64,000 nucleotides of DNA from Nissolia schottii (Eukaryota; Streptophyta; Magnoliopsida; Fabales; Fabaceae): NCBI GenBank assembly GCA_003254905.1, contig QANU01086992.1:1-64000 (forward strand), read 5' to 3'. The translations under genes were made by a program, and so were the position numbers. The notes beneath the pieces are model-generated. The model had not been told where the DNA came from and ran no database searches. It saw nothing but the letters and a program-made list of their open reading frames with translations. Positions within the stretch are counted from its first letter, which is position 1; each line of letters opens with the position of its first letter. Shown here one piece after another: positions 48,171 through 59,093 of this stretch.

Positions 48171-49379
48171 CTCCAACAATCCTTCTCCACTGCTGCCTTC
48201 GAGTCTCCAACTTCACATCCAAACATCTGAGGTCAGTTCTATACTGGTAGCTAGCTATAGTTGTCCTCCGGGTCATTCCTTGATATTTGAGAGCATGTAT
48301 TGTCGATCCTATTTAATGAATTAAACTCGTATTTCTAATCAGATCAGAAATGCCAATTATGGTATCAATTTTTATGTTTGGGGTCCTTGCGACAGGTGGA
48401 AACCTAAAACTAATTGGTTTCGGATTATCCCTTTTCCTCCTGTCCCTATCCCTATCTATTGATTGTGGTTTGTGGAAAAAAGGTTCTTTTTGGACGAGCT
48501 GGCTTTCAATGTATACAAGTCAGAATTTACTGAATGAAATGATTTTTACTTGTTGCAGTAGCTTACTCAACGAGTTTATATACTTGTGAGTACAAGTACC
48601 AGATAAAGTAACTAACTTGTAGTTAACTAACAGACGTGGCTGTCACTAACAGAATAATTACATATTATTAACTAATGTTCCCTATGCAATGTGATTGTTT
48701 TTTGAAGAAGCGCTTACAAGATTGTTACGTTTCTTATTATTTCACATCATCAATGTCCAAGCCACCAGAACAGTTGGTAATATGATTGTCTTATTTGCTA
48801 GTAATCTTGAGCCATGACATTCTTCTTCTGTGATGTTCTGAACCTCTGGTAGTGGCTGTAAATTGTGAACAATCTGAGCAATTTGACATGAAGATTGTAT
48901 GGAAGACGGTTACTGTTCTAAATATTTATTCAATTCTTCATCATCGTCCATGCTCATTCTACTCTTGATACCAACACCTGTAGGTTTCTTTCATTCGAGC
49001 TGCCTGGACACGAAGATCACGAGGTGATGCTGCAAAGAAACCTAACAGGAAATCATGGAAACAGAGGACAGATATGTACATGAGGCCATTCTTGTTGAAC
49101 GTTTTCTTTTCAAAAAGATTTGTTCATGCAAAGGTGATGCACCGAGGAACAAGTAAAGTGATATCTGTTGCTACCACAAACGCCAAGGATCTTCGAAACT
49201 CTCTCACATCCTTGACGGATCACAATGCTTGTAGAGTGATTGGAAGGCTTATTGCTGAGCGATCAAAGGAGGCTGATGTATATGCATTGGCTTATGAACC
49301 AAGAAAGGATGAAAGAATTGAAGGTAAACTAGGGATTGTTCTTGATACCATTAAAGAGAACGGAATTATTTTTGTTTGA
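48031..49379 (+). CDS. uL18 (L18p/L5e) family ribosomal protein, two exons
   Basis: Exons 48031-48231 and 48984-49379 join in frame (TSE|VSFIRAAW) to 198 aa. Exon 2 carries the recognisable protein: RAAWTRRSRGDAAKK, KSWKQRTDMYMRP, then the uL18 fold with FVHAKVMHRGTSKV, a central helix (DHNACRVIGRLIAERSKEAD) and C-terminal EGKLGIVLDTIKENG. uL18 proteins bind 5S rRNA in the large subunit. This plant subgroup is bacterial-like and probably organellar. Exon 1 is Ser/Pro/Leu/Arg-rich with few acidic residues, compatible with a targeting peptide, and has no recognised domain. The start is the first in-frame ATG. An alternative is that exon 1 is partly 5' UTR and translation begins at the Met at 49071. 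Confidence 0.75.
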
Positions 49380-50400
49380 GCCGTCAGTTCCATATAAATT
49401 TACCTTGTTTCAGATGTAACCACCTTTTTAGTATGACAAATTCTCTTGATTGTTTCGTCGATAAGTAAGTACAATAACACTTCAGCAGAAGGAGTTAATT
49501 GAAATGGGAATGTCCCTCCATGCCGGTCATTAACTTTATAAATGACTGACTCAGGCTAACTATTCCCACAATGTAAGGACTCCAAAAAGGAAAAGAATGA
49601 TACTGCCTGAGTTCATCAATAAGGATATTCTAATTTGCAAAGAACAAGTGACGTGAGTGTGAGATAGTTATAGTGTGAGTGTATTCCAAGTGTTCTCTTA
49701 AAAGAAGTGGAATTCAATCTAGAAAGTGGCAACAGAATTATTTCTCTTAAAAGTTTAGTTGACTTTATATCTTGGATTGAAACTTGATTATTTTTTTTTT
49801 AGAAGAATGGGACAAAGAAAATGAACGCTAAATCATTTGATGGTAGAGGTTTTTATGTCATTTCAAAAACCATCTTTTTTTTATAAGTTTAGGGTATGTT
49901 TGACATGTCTGATAGGATAAGGGCGTAAATAGGATAAGACCTCATTAAATTTTAATATAGTGTTTAAGATGACATAGAATAAAGGTTGGTAGGATAAGTT
50001 AGATTTTTCTTGTAATTATTATTATTATTATTGTTAATATTATCATTATTAATATAATTAAACTTATCCAATCCAGCGTATTAAACGGCCATTATAGTTA
50101 TATCTATCCAATTACATCGGATATCAATAAGAAATATATGCAAAAATATACAGAAATTTAACAGAGAAAAATTCTTAATCATTAACAAAAATGCCGGGGA
50201 CTTGAACAGCGATGGTGAGGATGGGGAATTGATGGAGAGTTAGGAGTTTGGAGAGAAAGATAAGAGGATTTGGGTCAAGAGGGTAATATTGCACAAAATG
50301 TTGGTCATGTAAGTTGCACATGCATGCATATTTTTGATCGATAAGTTATTTTCAGGGGTTAACACATAAAATGCTTTGAAAAATATATCATCCGGATGCA
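49380..50400. other. Intergenic spacer
   Basis: AT-rich sequence with a short ATT microsatellite near 50020-50055. No gene or repeat boundary is seen. Confidence 0.4.
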
Positions 50401-51335
50401 TGGGTGGCTTAATTATTTTATAATTGTATGGTTTTGATGACTGGAAATCGACACATATAGTGCCAACTTCAAGTTTTTTTTTTTAAAAAAAAAATAAAAC
50501 CTGAAATTGACACCCAAGGCGCCGATTTCAGGTACTACGGCGTCAGGGGCTTGAAATCGGTGTACTCATTACCAATTTCAGGTAAATAGTAAAAAAAATT
50601 AATTAACTCGCACTAGAAATCTCCATCTATAAATACCCACCACGCTTCTCTTCTCTACTCACACAATCCATCCTCTTCTGATTCTATTCTTCACATAATC
50701 TTCTTCTCTTTAAACACATTTTCTCTTCTCTTCTTGTTCTGTAATTTTTTTTACAGTGTCTATACACATTTTATATTTTTTAGAAAAACAAGATGAGTAG
50801 GCAAGGTATAACCACTTTTATTTTTTATAACAGTTTTGTGAAAAAAAAATCTGATGTTAAAGAAGTTAAGTTTGTTAGTGATAATGAGGCTGAGTTTGTT
50901 ATAATGTGGCCCTTTATGTCGTTTTTTGATTTGTATAGTGCAATTTGTTCTCATTTTAATAGTAGAGTCAAGAGAATCAGATGTAAGGCTCTTGTATCTT
51001 TTATTAATGGAGTTGTTAAATATCGCCTTGTTACGATATTGAACTACCTCCAGGTGCAACACGTGTTTTATTTATATGAGACTTATAAGGCAAGTCTCAA
51101 TGGCATTGAATTGTTTGCCAACTTTGAGGAAGTTGTTCCTAATATCGGTAATGAATGTGGTCCAAGTTCAAGTTCTGCGGCCAGGATAATGTTACATCGA
51201 CATTACTATTGGACAATGAGATGTTCGTTGACGTAGACGACGATGTCAGTTGGAGTGAGTATGAAAGTGACATGTCTAAAGACGGTGGAACTAACGACGA
51301 TTCAGGTACTGTTAGTTATTAATATTTTACGATAA

Positions 51336-51640
51336 TAATCATCTTAAAGTGAACAGAATTGGAAAAGTATGCTCTACACTCGCTCGTGAAAAGGATCTTG
51401 TGTATCAGGAAAAAAAAATCTTTGTTGACTAATGAATTTATTAAAATTAAATTGTTATTTTTATTTAATTACAAAAATCATATTAATTGGGCAATACAAC
51501 ATGTGTTTATGAGAATAATTAATTTTAGTTTTATAATTTTATGATCGTCTTAAAGTTAATAGAGATGAAAAAGTATGCTCTACACTTGCCTCGTGAAGAG
51601 GATCTTGTGTATAAGGAAAAAAAAATCTCTATTGACTAAA
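51336..51640. repeat. Duplicated ~97-bp segment within the MULE
   Basis: 51336-51432 and 51544-51640 are near copies (AAGTATGCTCTACACT, GATCTTGTGTAT, then an A-run), about 208 bp apart. A related piece lies in inverse at 55740-55797. Confidence 0.8.
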
Positions 51641-51985
51641 CGTCTTTAAATTTTAGATTTATAATTCTATAATCTTTATTGTCTAGTGAGAGATCCGTTT
51701 TAAAAATTACGAATAATGAAGACAATGCACAATCGCACGGTCCACTGCCTTTCCTACAAACTTTTGATGTTAAAGGTATGCGTGCAATGAAATTTGGAGA
51801 TATGGGAAATGATCACAGTGCAACAGATAATCTCTACATAGGGAGAATTTTCAATGATAAAGATGTAGTCAAAATAGTTGTTACAAACCATTGCATGCAT
51901 ACTCGGGTGGATTATAAAGCGAACGAGTCAGAATCGATGACATACTATTACAAATGTAATTACTTTGGCAATAGGTGTCAGTGGC

Positions 51986-53589
51986 TGTTAAATGCCCAAA
52001 ATACGCAATTTTGATCATTTAAAAAGGCATTTATTCACTTATGTTTCAAAGATGAATTCCCCGTATTTTGTAGGTTTCTAATATATTTTGAAGATGGATG
52101 CAAGCAGCCTAATTGAAGAATAATCCCTTAAAGAATGGAGAAAAAGGGCAGAATTGGAAAAGAGCTTAAAAGAGGATAATCAGGCGGAACCATCGGTCAG
52201 CGAAGGACAAGCAATCGCTCAGCGCCAAGGACAATATCGCTTAGCGGTTAACCCTCTATCGCTCAGCGAAGGTACGTCGGCAGCAACTTGCACGCGGCGC
52301 ATTTATTGCGCCAGCTGGAGCCAGCCTGGCGCCGCCACGCCACGTCAGCGCCGCCCTGCAAAAGCTGCCGCGCATTTATTACTCTGTGTAAAAGTACAAC
52401 CACTCAGCGATTAAGCACCGCCGCTCAGCGATAAGTACAGAATCGCTCCGCGGATCCACCAAAACCGCTGAGCGATGGACCCAAATTTTGCCTATAAATA
52501 GAGGAGGCCGTGCCCACTCGAAACCCATCTTCCACCATCCCATTCCCACCCCAAAAACACCATTCTTCTTCATTTCTTTTGTACTTTTAAAGCTTAGTTT
52601 AGTTTAGGTTAGGTTAGGAACAAAGAAGAGGCTTGTGAAGGAGCCGGAGATCGAGGAAGCTTGGCGAAGCCCTGGCCATGACGGCGTGGCAACGTGTCAT
52701 GGTAAGCGTCCAAACCTTGCCTCCGAGATACTCTTGTAAGATGGATTCCTAATCCTCTTTTTGTTGGGATTTTGGTCATTATTGTAGTTTGCTTGTATCC
52801 ATGTAACTATTACATATGAATCTATCTGTTTTCTTATGATTTGCTTGAATGGTTTTACACTTAATGCTAGTCCTTGTTTAATGTTTTGATTCTTGATTTG
52901 GGATTTAGTTGTATGAACGACAGTTATGCTAATTAAATCATAACAAAGTTAAGATCAACATCATTATGCTTAACTTGATTCTAGACTTGAACGTTGTGAA
53001 CGAGAGTTACAACCATTAGAGTCGGAACTAAACCATTTCATCTAATCTTGTTGCCATAACTGGAATAAAGATTAGCTGTTGTAACATCTTGGTGTACATT
53101 GTTAAGCTTGTGTGCGAAAGTGACAGTTTAACAAGGGAAACCTGTGATCTTGTCATGCGCGAAAGTGATGACAAGTCAAGAACTGGTGGCGGGCAATCAA
53201 ATGATAGTTCTATGTAATCGGTAACTGGATGTATGAAACTATGATGTGATTAAAATTCCCAACAAGCTCCGGAACTACCTCTGATTTGTTTCCTATTTAC
53301 TTTTTATGTTGTTTATTTACTTATTTTAATTATCAAAACAATTATCAAATCTTTCACTCCATTGTTTAATTAAACGGACTCAAGAACGGTATTTTTGCAA
53401 CTCTCTGTGGATTCGACTATACCCGACTATACTGCAATTGGATCCCTTGTGGATCTGAAAGCCGTAAAGTAGGTATATATTTAATTTGAACGACAAAAGC
53501 GCATAGAAGCTTTCGACGAGCTTGGCACGGTTGTGACAAAACCTAAGCTGTGTCAAGATCCTAGAAAGTGGTTAAAAAGGCTTTCATCA
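51986..53589 (+). mobile_element. Solo LTR of the gag-only family, TSD GTGGC
   Basis: It starts TGTTAAATGCCC, ends CTTTCATCA, and is flanked by GTGGC at 51981-51985 and 53590-53594. It has a TATA box near 52492. Palindromes start at 52193, 52215, 52237, 52259 and at 52400, 52421, 52443, 52465. It interrupts the MULE transposase coding region. Its U3/R sequence is closest to the LTR at 17866-19480. Confidence 0.93.
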
Positions 53590-54539
53590 GTGGCTTATTA
53601 GGGCGACCATGAAAAATCACAACTACTTCTAGAAAGTTACTAAGTACAATGGCCGTCACAGTTGTGTTGCCTCAACACTTACCCGAGATCACTCCAAGCT
53701 GATTTTTGAGCACATTGCTGGGAGAATTTTGGCGCAAATACAAACAACACCAAAGATGCTCTTAAAAACGATTCAAGCAATTATTATGGACGGGCACGGA
53801 TACTAGCCGTCATACCGAAAGACATGGGTAGCTAAGCAAAAAAGCAAATGCACAAGTGTACGGAAATTGGGAAGATTCAGACAATGAGTTGTCTTATTGG
53901 CTGCTTGCATTGAAGCATTTTGATGATTCATGCGCAGTTGAAATGGATATTATCGATGCTTACAATGCCGATGGATCATTACAAACAACCATTGAAATAT
54001 TTTGACGTGCGTTATGGAGGTTTGGGCCTTGCATTAAGGCATCTAGTTGCTGCAAATCAATGATCCAGGTTGATGGAACACACTTGTATAGGCAATATAG
54101 GGGTGTTTTATTGATGATATCCACACAAGAATGACAATCAGAATATTTTGTCAATTGCTTTTGCAATTGTTGAAGGGAAAACAACAGATGCCTAACATTT
54201 TTTCATAACCGCGGTCCGCGAAGTGTTACCACAAGTAGCACGAGGAATTAGGTTGATATCTGATCGCCACGAGTCAATAAAGTCAGCAATACGGCGAATG
54301 ATTTGTCATTGGGCCTACCACCTCTACTGCATAAGACATAATACGCAAAATTTTGCTAGACATTTCAAGGTCAAGTACATGGAAAAGTTAGGCAAGGGTA
54401 TTGGTAAGAAAAAAAATCTAATGTGCGCTTTTACACTCCACTTGGAGCCCCCTATGCTAGTGTTCCTCTATTTCGCGACATTCCAAGTGAGTGACGATCC
54501 CAATGGGTTGATGGTCCGACTTCGATGATCCATCAATAG

Positions 54540-55590
54540 AGTCAGTTATGTCATACCATGCTAGTAGTTAAATAGTTATTCATATACATGTTCAGTAGAT
54601 GCCATGCTTATGTGATATGCTATATATGCCATGTGTTTATACTTATACTATGTTATATATGTTATGTCATGCTATGTTAAGACAGAGAGACCTAAGCCCT
54701 TAGACACTATATCCCTTAGATTAGCTAGATTAGGATTACGTAATAAGACTTTAAATAAAGACTCTGGTTAAGGCATGGACCTTAACAAGGGGAAGGTTTT
54801 TGCTAAGGCAAGACTTGGTACTTAAGATGTCTATTGTGACGCACCTCTCTTACCTGGGCATCCTGTCCTAAGTGAGGGACCTTATTCCTTGAGTTCGGAC
54901 TAATAAACAAGATTAGTTAAGTAGGACACACTTGACATAACTAGTAGCCTTAGGCCTTAACAACATGGGTAATCAAAGACAGCTTCCTAAAAGACTTTAC
55001 AAACAGTAGATCACAGGATAGATGACTTAGAGCAGTGCGGGGTCAATGACCTTGCAACCCAGATTTAGTAGTAGATAGCTACGAGTGCCAAGCTCCTCAA
55101 ATCATGGCATGCCCGCCTTTTCAGATTTAGCTGATTAGGTGAGCGTCAGGCTCCTCAGACTTAGGGTATGCGTACCCTCATAGATATTCAGGTTGCGTGC
55201 ATACTGAAACCACCTAAATTTATCCTGGTGAAGTGAAGTCAAGTTGTGACTCCCTCGAATTGTGTTCATCCGCAGGGACATGGGCATACGTACAATTTTA
55301 CTTTCCAGTTATTAGCGCAGTGTATTCCAGTTATCCAGTACATTTAGTTTTACCAGTTATTCCCATATTCAGCATATTCAGTTATTTCAGTTCATCTCAT
55401 CTATCAATTATATTCTATTCATCAGTTTGCTCCTTAGTATATGTATATATGTATCATGGTCTCCAATGCTCGAAAGGCGCATTAATAAGGTCATGGTTGA
55501 TCACCATAGCAGACATTGTAGCCACCTCATACAAATTAGCATTTTCTAGGGTGTGTCGTATCAGGAGATTAGGTGGCTCAATGTTTTTAG
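54540..55590 (+). repeat. Unassigned LTR-like repeat
   Basis: Non-coding sequence with ATGTTATGTCATGCTATG-type repetition at 54600-54680 and CCAGTTAT/TTCAGTTA words at 55300-55390. It resembles LTR DNA and is absent from MULE coding. Termini are not identified. Confidence 0.35.
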
Positions 55591-55599
55591 TGTCTACTT

Positions 55600-55847
55600 C
55601 TTAAATTTCGCACACCCTGTAATAATAAAACTATTAATAAACAAAAAAAATATGTTATAGCGCATAGATAAAAATAATAATTTAACAACAAATACTTATC
55701 AACAAATTTTTTTGAAATATCAAAGTGAGCTCACGTTTTTGGTACACAAGATCCTCAAAGTAAGGCAAGTGTAGAGCATACTCTGTGTCTCACTCTTCAA
55801 CAAAATAATTACAAGTAATACATGAATTAACAAAAACATTAATAATG

Positions 55848-55901
<54 letters not shown>

Positions 55902-55960
55902 TATTTATCAACATACCTCATTATTCTGCATAATTACTTCAGAGATATGATCAACAGAAA
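55600..55960 (-). repeat. Inverted MULE fragment with (ATA)n microsatellite
   Basis: 55740-55797 is the reverse complement of part of the duplicated MULE segment at 51336-51640. An ATA/AAT microsatellite occupies about 55843-55904. This shows local inversion or a second MULE copy. Confidence 0.55.
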
Positions 55961-56412
55961 TCATAGTTGTTATCTGCTGTGTGGGAATACTGATAGTCCC
56001 TACTTTACTTAGGAAAATAATTAAGTTAACTGAAAGTAAGGACCCATTTTTTTTCTTTTTAAACATAAGTTATTGTTATGCGTCAGACTAGAGCCATGCG
56101 TGTGTCCCATATAGTCGTATAACAGATAAATGCAAGCTTTGTCTGTCGTACAAGTACATACATAAGAAGTACAGTAAACAGTACCAAGTGGGTCCAACAG
56201 TTAAAGCCATACATGTCAGAAAGTCATAAATACATATCATAGAGTCTTATATGCATCAGATACTATACTAGTACATCAAAAGGGCCTATACATATCCTAG
56301 GTCCGTACATACTGACAGGGCTACAAAACGACATACATCAAAGTACATATATAGCTAGGGCTACTGGCAAAAAGGTGCCGTCACTGATGACAGAGTCTGG
56401 GAACAGGGTTGG

Positions 56413-56958
56413 TCAAATCTCTGGCTCATCCTCGCTGGGCTCCTTCTCCGGATCCTCCTCTAGATCCTCCTCCTCCTGCTTCGGCTCCTCCTCTGGATCC
56501 TCTTGCTCCAGCTCCTCTGCCTCGTCCTCCGGCTCTGGCTCATCCTCCTCGTCTTCCTCCTCCAAGACCTCCAGAGGATAATCTTCCTCGGGTGATGAGG
56601 ACACTGGTATATTTGGCGGGTCTCAGGGGCCGGGGGACGGGCCTGCCTCGCTGTTCGGAGTGCGAGGTGCAAACTGGCGGCGTTAGTCTCTAGATGTCAT
56701 CATCCGTGCGCCTCGCCGGAAGGCCTTGAGCTGTCGCAGTCTCACGGAAACTAGATCAACCTCCACGTCCTTCTCGTAAGGAGCGGGCTCGCCGTCGGTG
56801 GGATTCTCTGGCTCTGGGGAAACCGGTGGTGCAACTCGGAGGGGTGTGGGACGGTTCACCACAAGCACTGACCACAGCTCCGCCTCCTCCCCTGTCTCAG
56901 GGTCTATGGTCCTAAACCTGCTGCGGAGGATCTGCCATTTCTTCGGCGGGGTCGTCAT
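56413..56958 (-). pseudogene. LTR-borne ORF pair with acidic C-terminal frame
   Basis: 56958-56683 encodes 91 aa starting MTTPPKKW, with PYEKDVEVD and FRRGAR in common with the ORF at 24042-24620. 56604-56413 encodes 63 aa made almost entirely of Glu, Asp, Pro and Ser. Together they look like one ancestral protein, a body plus acidic tail, now split by a stop and frame change. Family unknown. Confidence 0.35.
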
Positions 56959-56977
56959 CTAACTCACCTGAAGTCAT
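56912..56977 (-). other. Short acidic ORF conserved in family A LTRs (copy 4)
   Basis: A 21-codon minus-strand ORF starting MTSGELDDD sits directly after the conserved block and overlaps the 91-aa ORF in another frame. Confidence 0.35.
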
Positions 56978-57480
56978 AAGTAAGTGGGGGTGAGAACGGT
57001 GGTTCTCAGTGGATAACTATGGAGTAGTGGGGATCTGGTTACTCAATTATGCTTCCGGCCGTCCAGGAGATCTCTAAGTGTTCATGCATCTAGACATCCT
57101 ACCTGTTATTTCTTTCCTATGTTCCTGGGCAGCTTTATCTAATTACTAGGTGACTGGGATCTAATCCTTCTTACTAAGTTCTCGTGCTTATTAAGCAGAC
57201 TTGCGGTGTTACTGTGACCGTCTCGTATGTGTCTCACGGACGGTTTACCCAACATGCATTTATAATCATATATACATAACCATACATAATTAGATATAAT
57301 CATACAGCTTATACAATTAACACATAAATGTAATGCATAAGGGGATAGAGGTTTCTCTTACGCGCCTGTGGCCGCGTCCTTCTTCGCTGTTGGGTTGCCA
57401 TCGCTCCCATGTAGACTGGGGGATCATCATCCCTTCTGCAGCTACGACGTGTGGTAACACTAGGAGTGAGGCTCGTATGC

Positions 57481-57645
57481 GCCTGAATTTCGTGGACGAC
57501 TTACTCCCTTCCATCCGAACTTCGTGGATGACTTAATCATCTGCATCCGAACTTCGTGGATGACTTTAACGCCTGAGTCCAAACTTCGTGGACTAAATCT
57601 CTCTTTCTCTCTTATGTCCGAACTTCGTGGACATCTTACCTGTCT
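57481..57645. repeat. Minisatellite, ~31-36-bp unit, five copies
   Basis: Five copies of a unit containing TCCGAACTTCGTGGATGACT lie in the LTR at the place where family copy A has its 19-bp minisatellite. Confidence 0.85.
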
Positions 57646-59093
57646 TTTAAATGTCATGACATAAAAGCTCAAGTGCTCCTTACTTTCTTTTCTCTCGTCC
57701 GGGTGGAAACCAGCGTTCAGATCATTATCTGCGTAACATAATCATAACCCAGTTCGTCTCGCATGGCTGGGGAGGGGCTTGTCAGGTATGACGTGCCAAG
57801 AGAGGGGTTCCTATTATATAACTATGTCATAGCTTCGGGCTACTCCGACCCTCTGTGGCCGGGGCCCATCTTTAGACTTAACCGTTTTCCCTAATTTAAG
57901 TTACCATCTTTACACATTAGTTCATTCAATTCTAGTGATCTATGGTTGCCCTAAGTCCTGTGGCAACACTGCCTCATGAATGCATGCACTGCTTCTTCCA
58001 TCTTTTCTCACACTTCTTCCATGGCTTCTCCACTCAAACACACATCATTCTCCTCAAGCTTTCAACCTATAACAATATCTTGACTATACTTGACATTATC
58101 AAACTTTAACTACATTTCTAGAAAACAAAACACATACAACACATATTATCATCCAAACTCAAGAACACAAGGAGTGAACAAAAGCCTAAGTTACCCACCT
58201 CATGCATACACCTAACACATACATACTACATTTTTAATCTTCTTAAGTTTATGACAACCTTATGTACACTCACCCTCTTGTCTTTCTTTTACACTCTTAC
58301 CACCACAACTACTAAAATTCTCATTTTTCCACCCCTTTAACCCCCCAAAACCGAGTTGCTCTCTTCTCTCATACACCCTCATTTTCTTTTATTCTTTTAC
58401 TACCATGCACTACCAAGATTCTTTTACACTCTCCTCTAACACTTCTAACCAACTATTTTCCCAAGTTCTACCCTCAAAAACCGAATCCTCCCTTTTTCTT
58501 GTAACACTCTAAAAATCATTATGTCCATGTTAAAACTTTTATCCATACTTATGTATACTCATATCCCAACAAAACACAAGAAACACCACTAGCTTTTCAA
58601 GCACACAACAACATAATATATACAAACAATATTCATACATAGGCCACCTAAGTAGTGGCCATCAAGAGTTACCCACATCATACATTATTCCAACATATAT
58701 CACATAAATGCACATTTTATCACATATTCACACATACACATATTTAGATCACCAAGGAGGTGATTTATGCATAGTTACACACAAATTTTAACAACCAAAA
58801 AAAATATATTTTTCCTCCTCAAATCATTACCAACACATGCAAGTTCATTTCAAGGCATAAAACACATGTTATGTGCATTTTCTCCTAAATCACATAAACA
58901 TGCAAAAAGGCATAGAACCATCAAGGGATGTTTTTAGTTAGTTACCCACTTCTCAAGGAGGTTGGTGTTGGTGAGGGAAGTTTGGAGTGAAGTCCCACTA
59001 GCCTTGATGTTCCCAAAGCTTGAGATCACCTTTCTTCAAGATGAAAAACTTTGAGCAATGAGGAGGGTGATGGTGTTGTTCCTCTTTGATTGT

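Larger units (their letters stand above)
50793..54535 (+). pseudogene. MULE (MuDR-type) transposase, broken
   Basis: The N-terminal piece (50793 to about 51320) resembles the PB1-like and acidic start of plant MULE proteins, with a frameshift near 51200-51240 before VDDDVSWSEYESD. The second piece (51679-51985) has a zinc-binding-like CNYFGNRCQW stretch of the DNA-binding region and breaks off at the LTR insertion. After the LTR (53590 on), NYNGRHSC-like, MIQVDGTHLY and LISDRHESIKSAIRR segments of the MULE catalytic core appear in several frames with stops. It is decayed beyond function. The catalytic acidic residues cannot all be traced. Confidence 0.8.

Noticed and set aside
56375..56581. 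Ser-rich plus-strand ORF
   Set aside because: It is the antisense shadow of the acidic tail on the minus strand.
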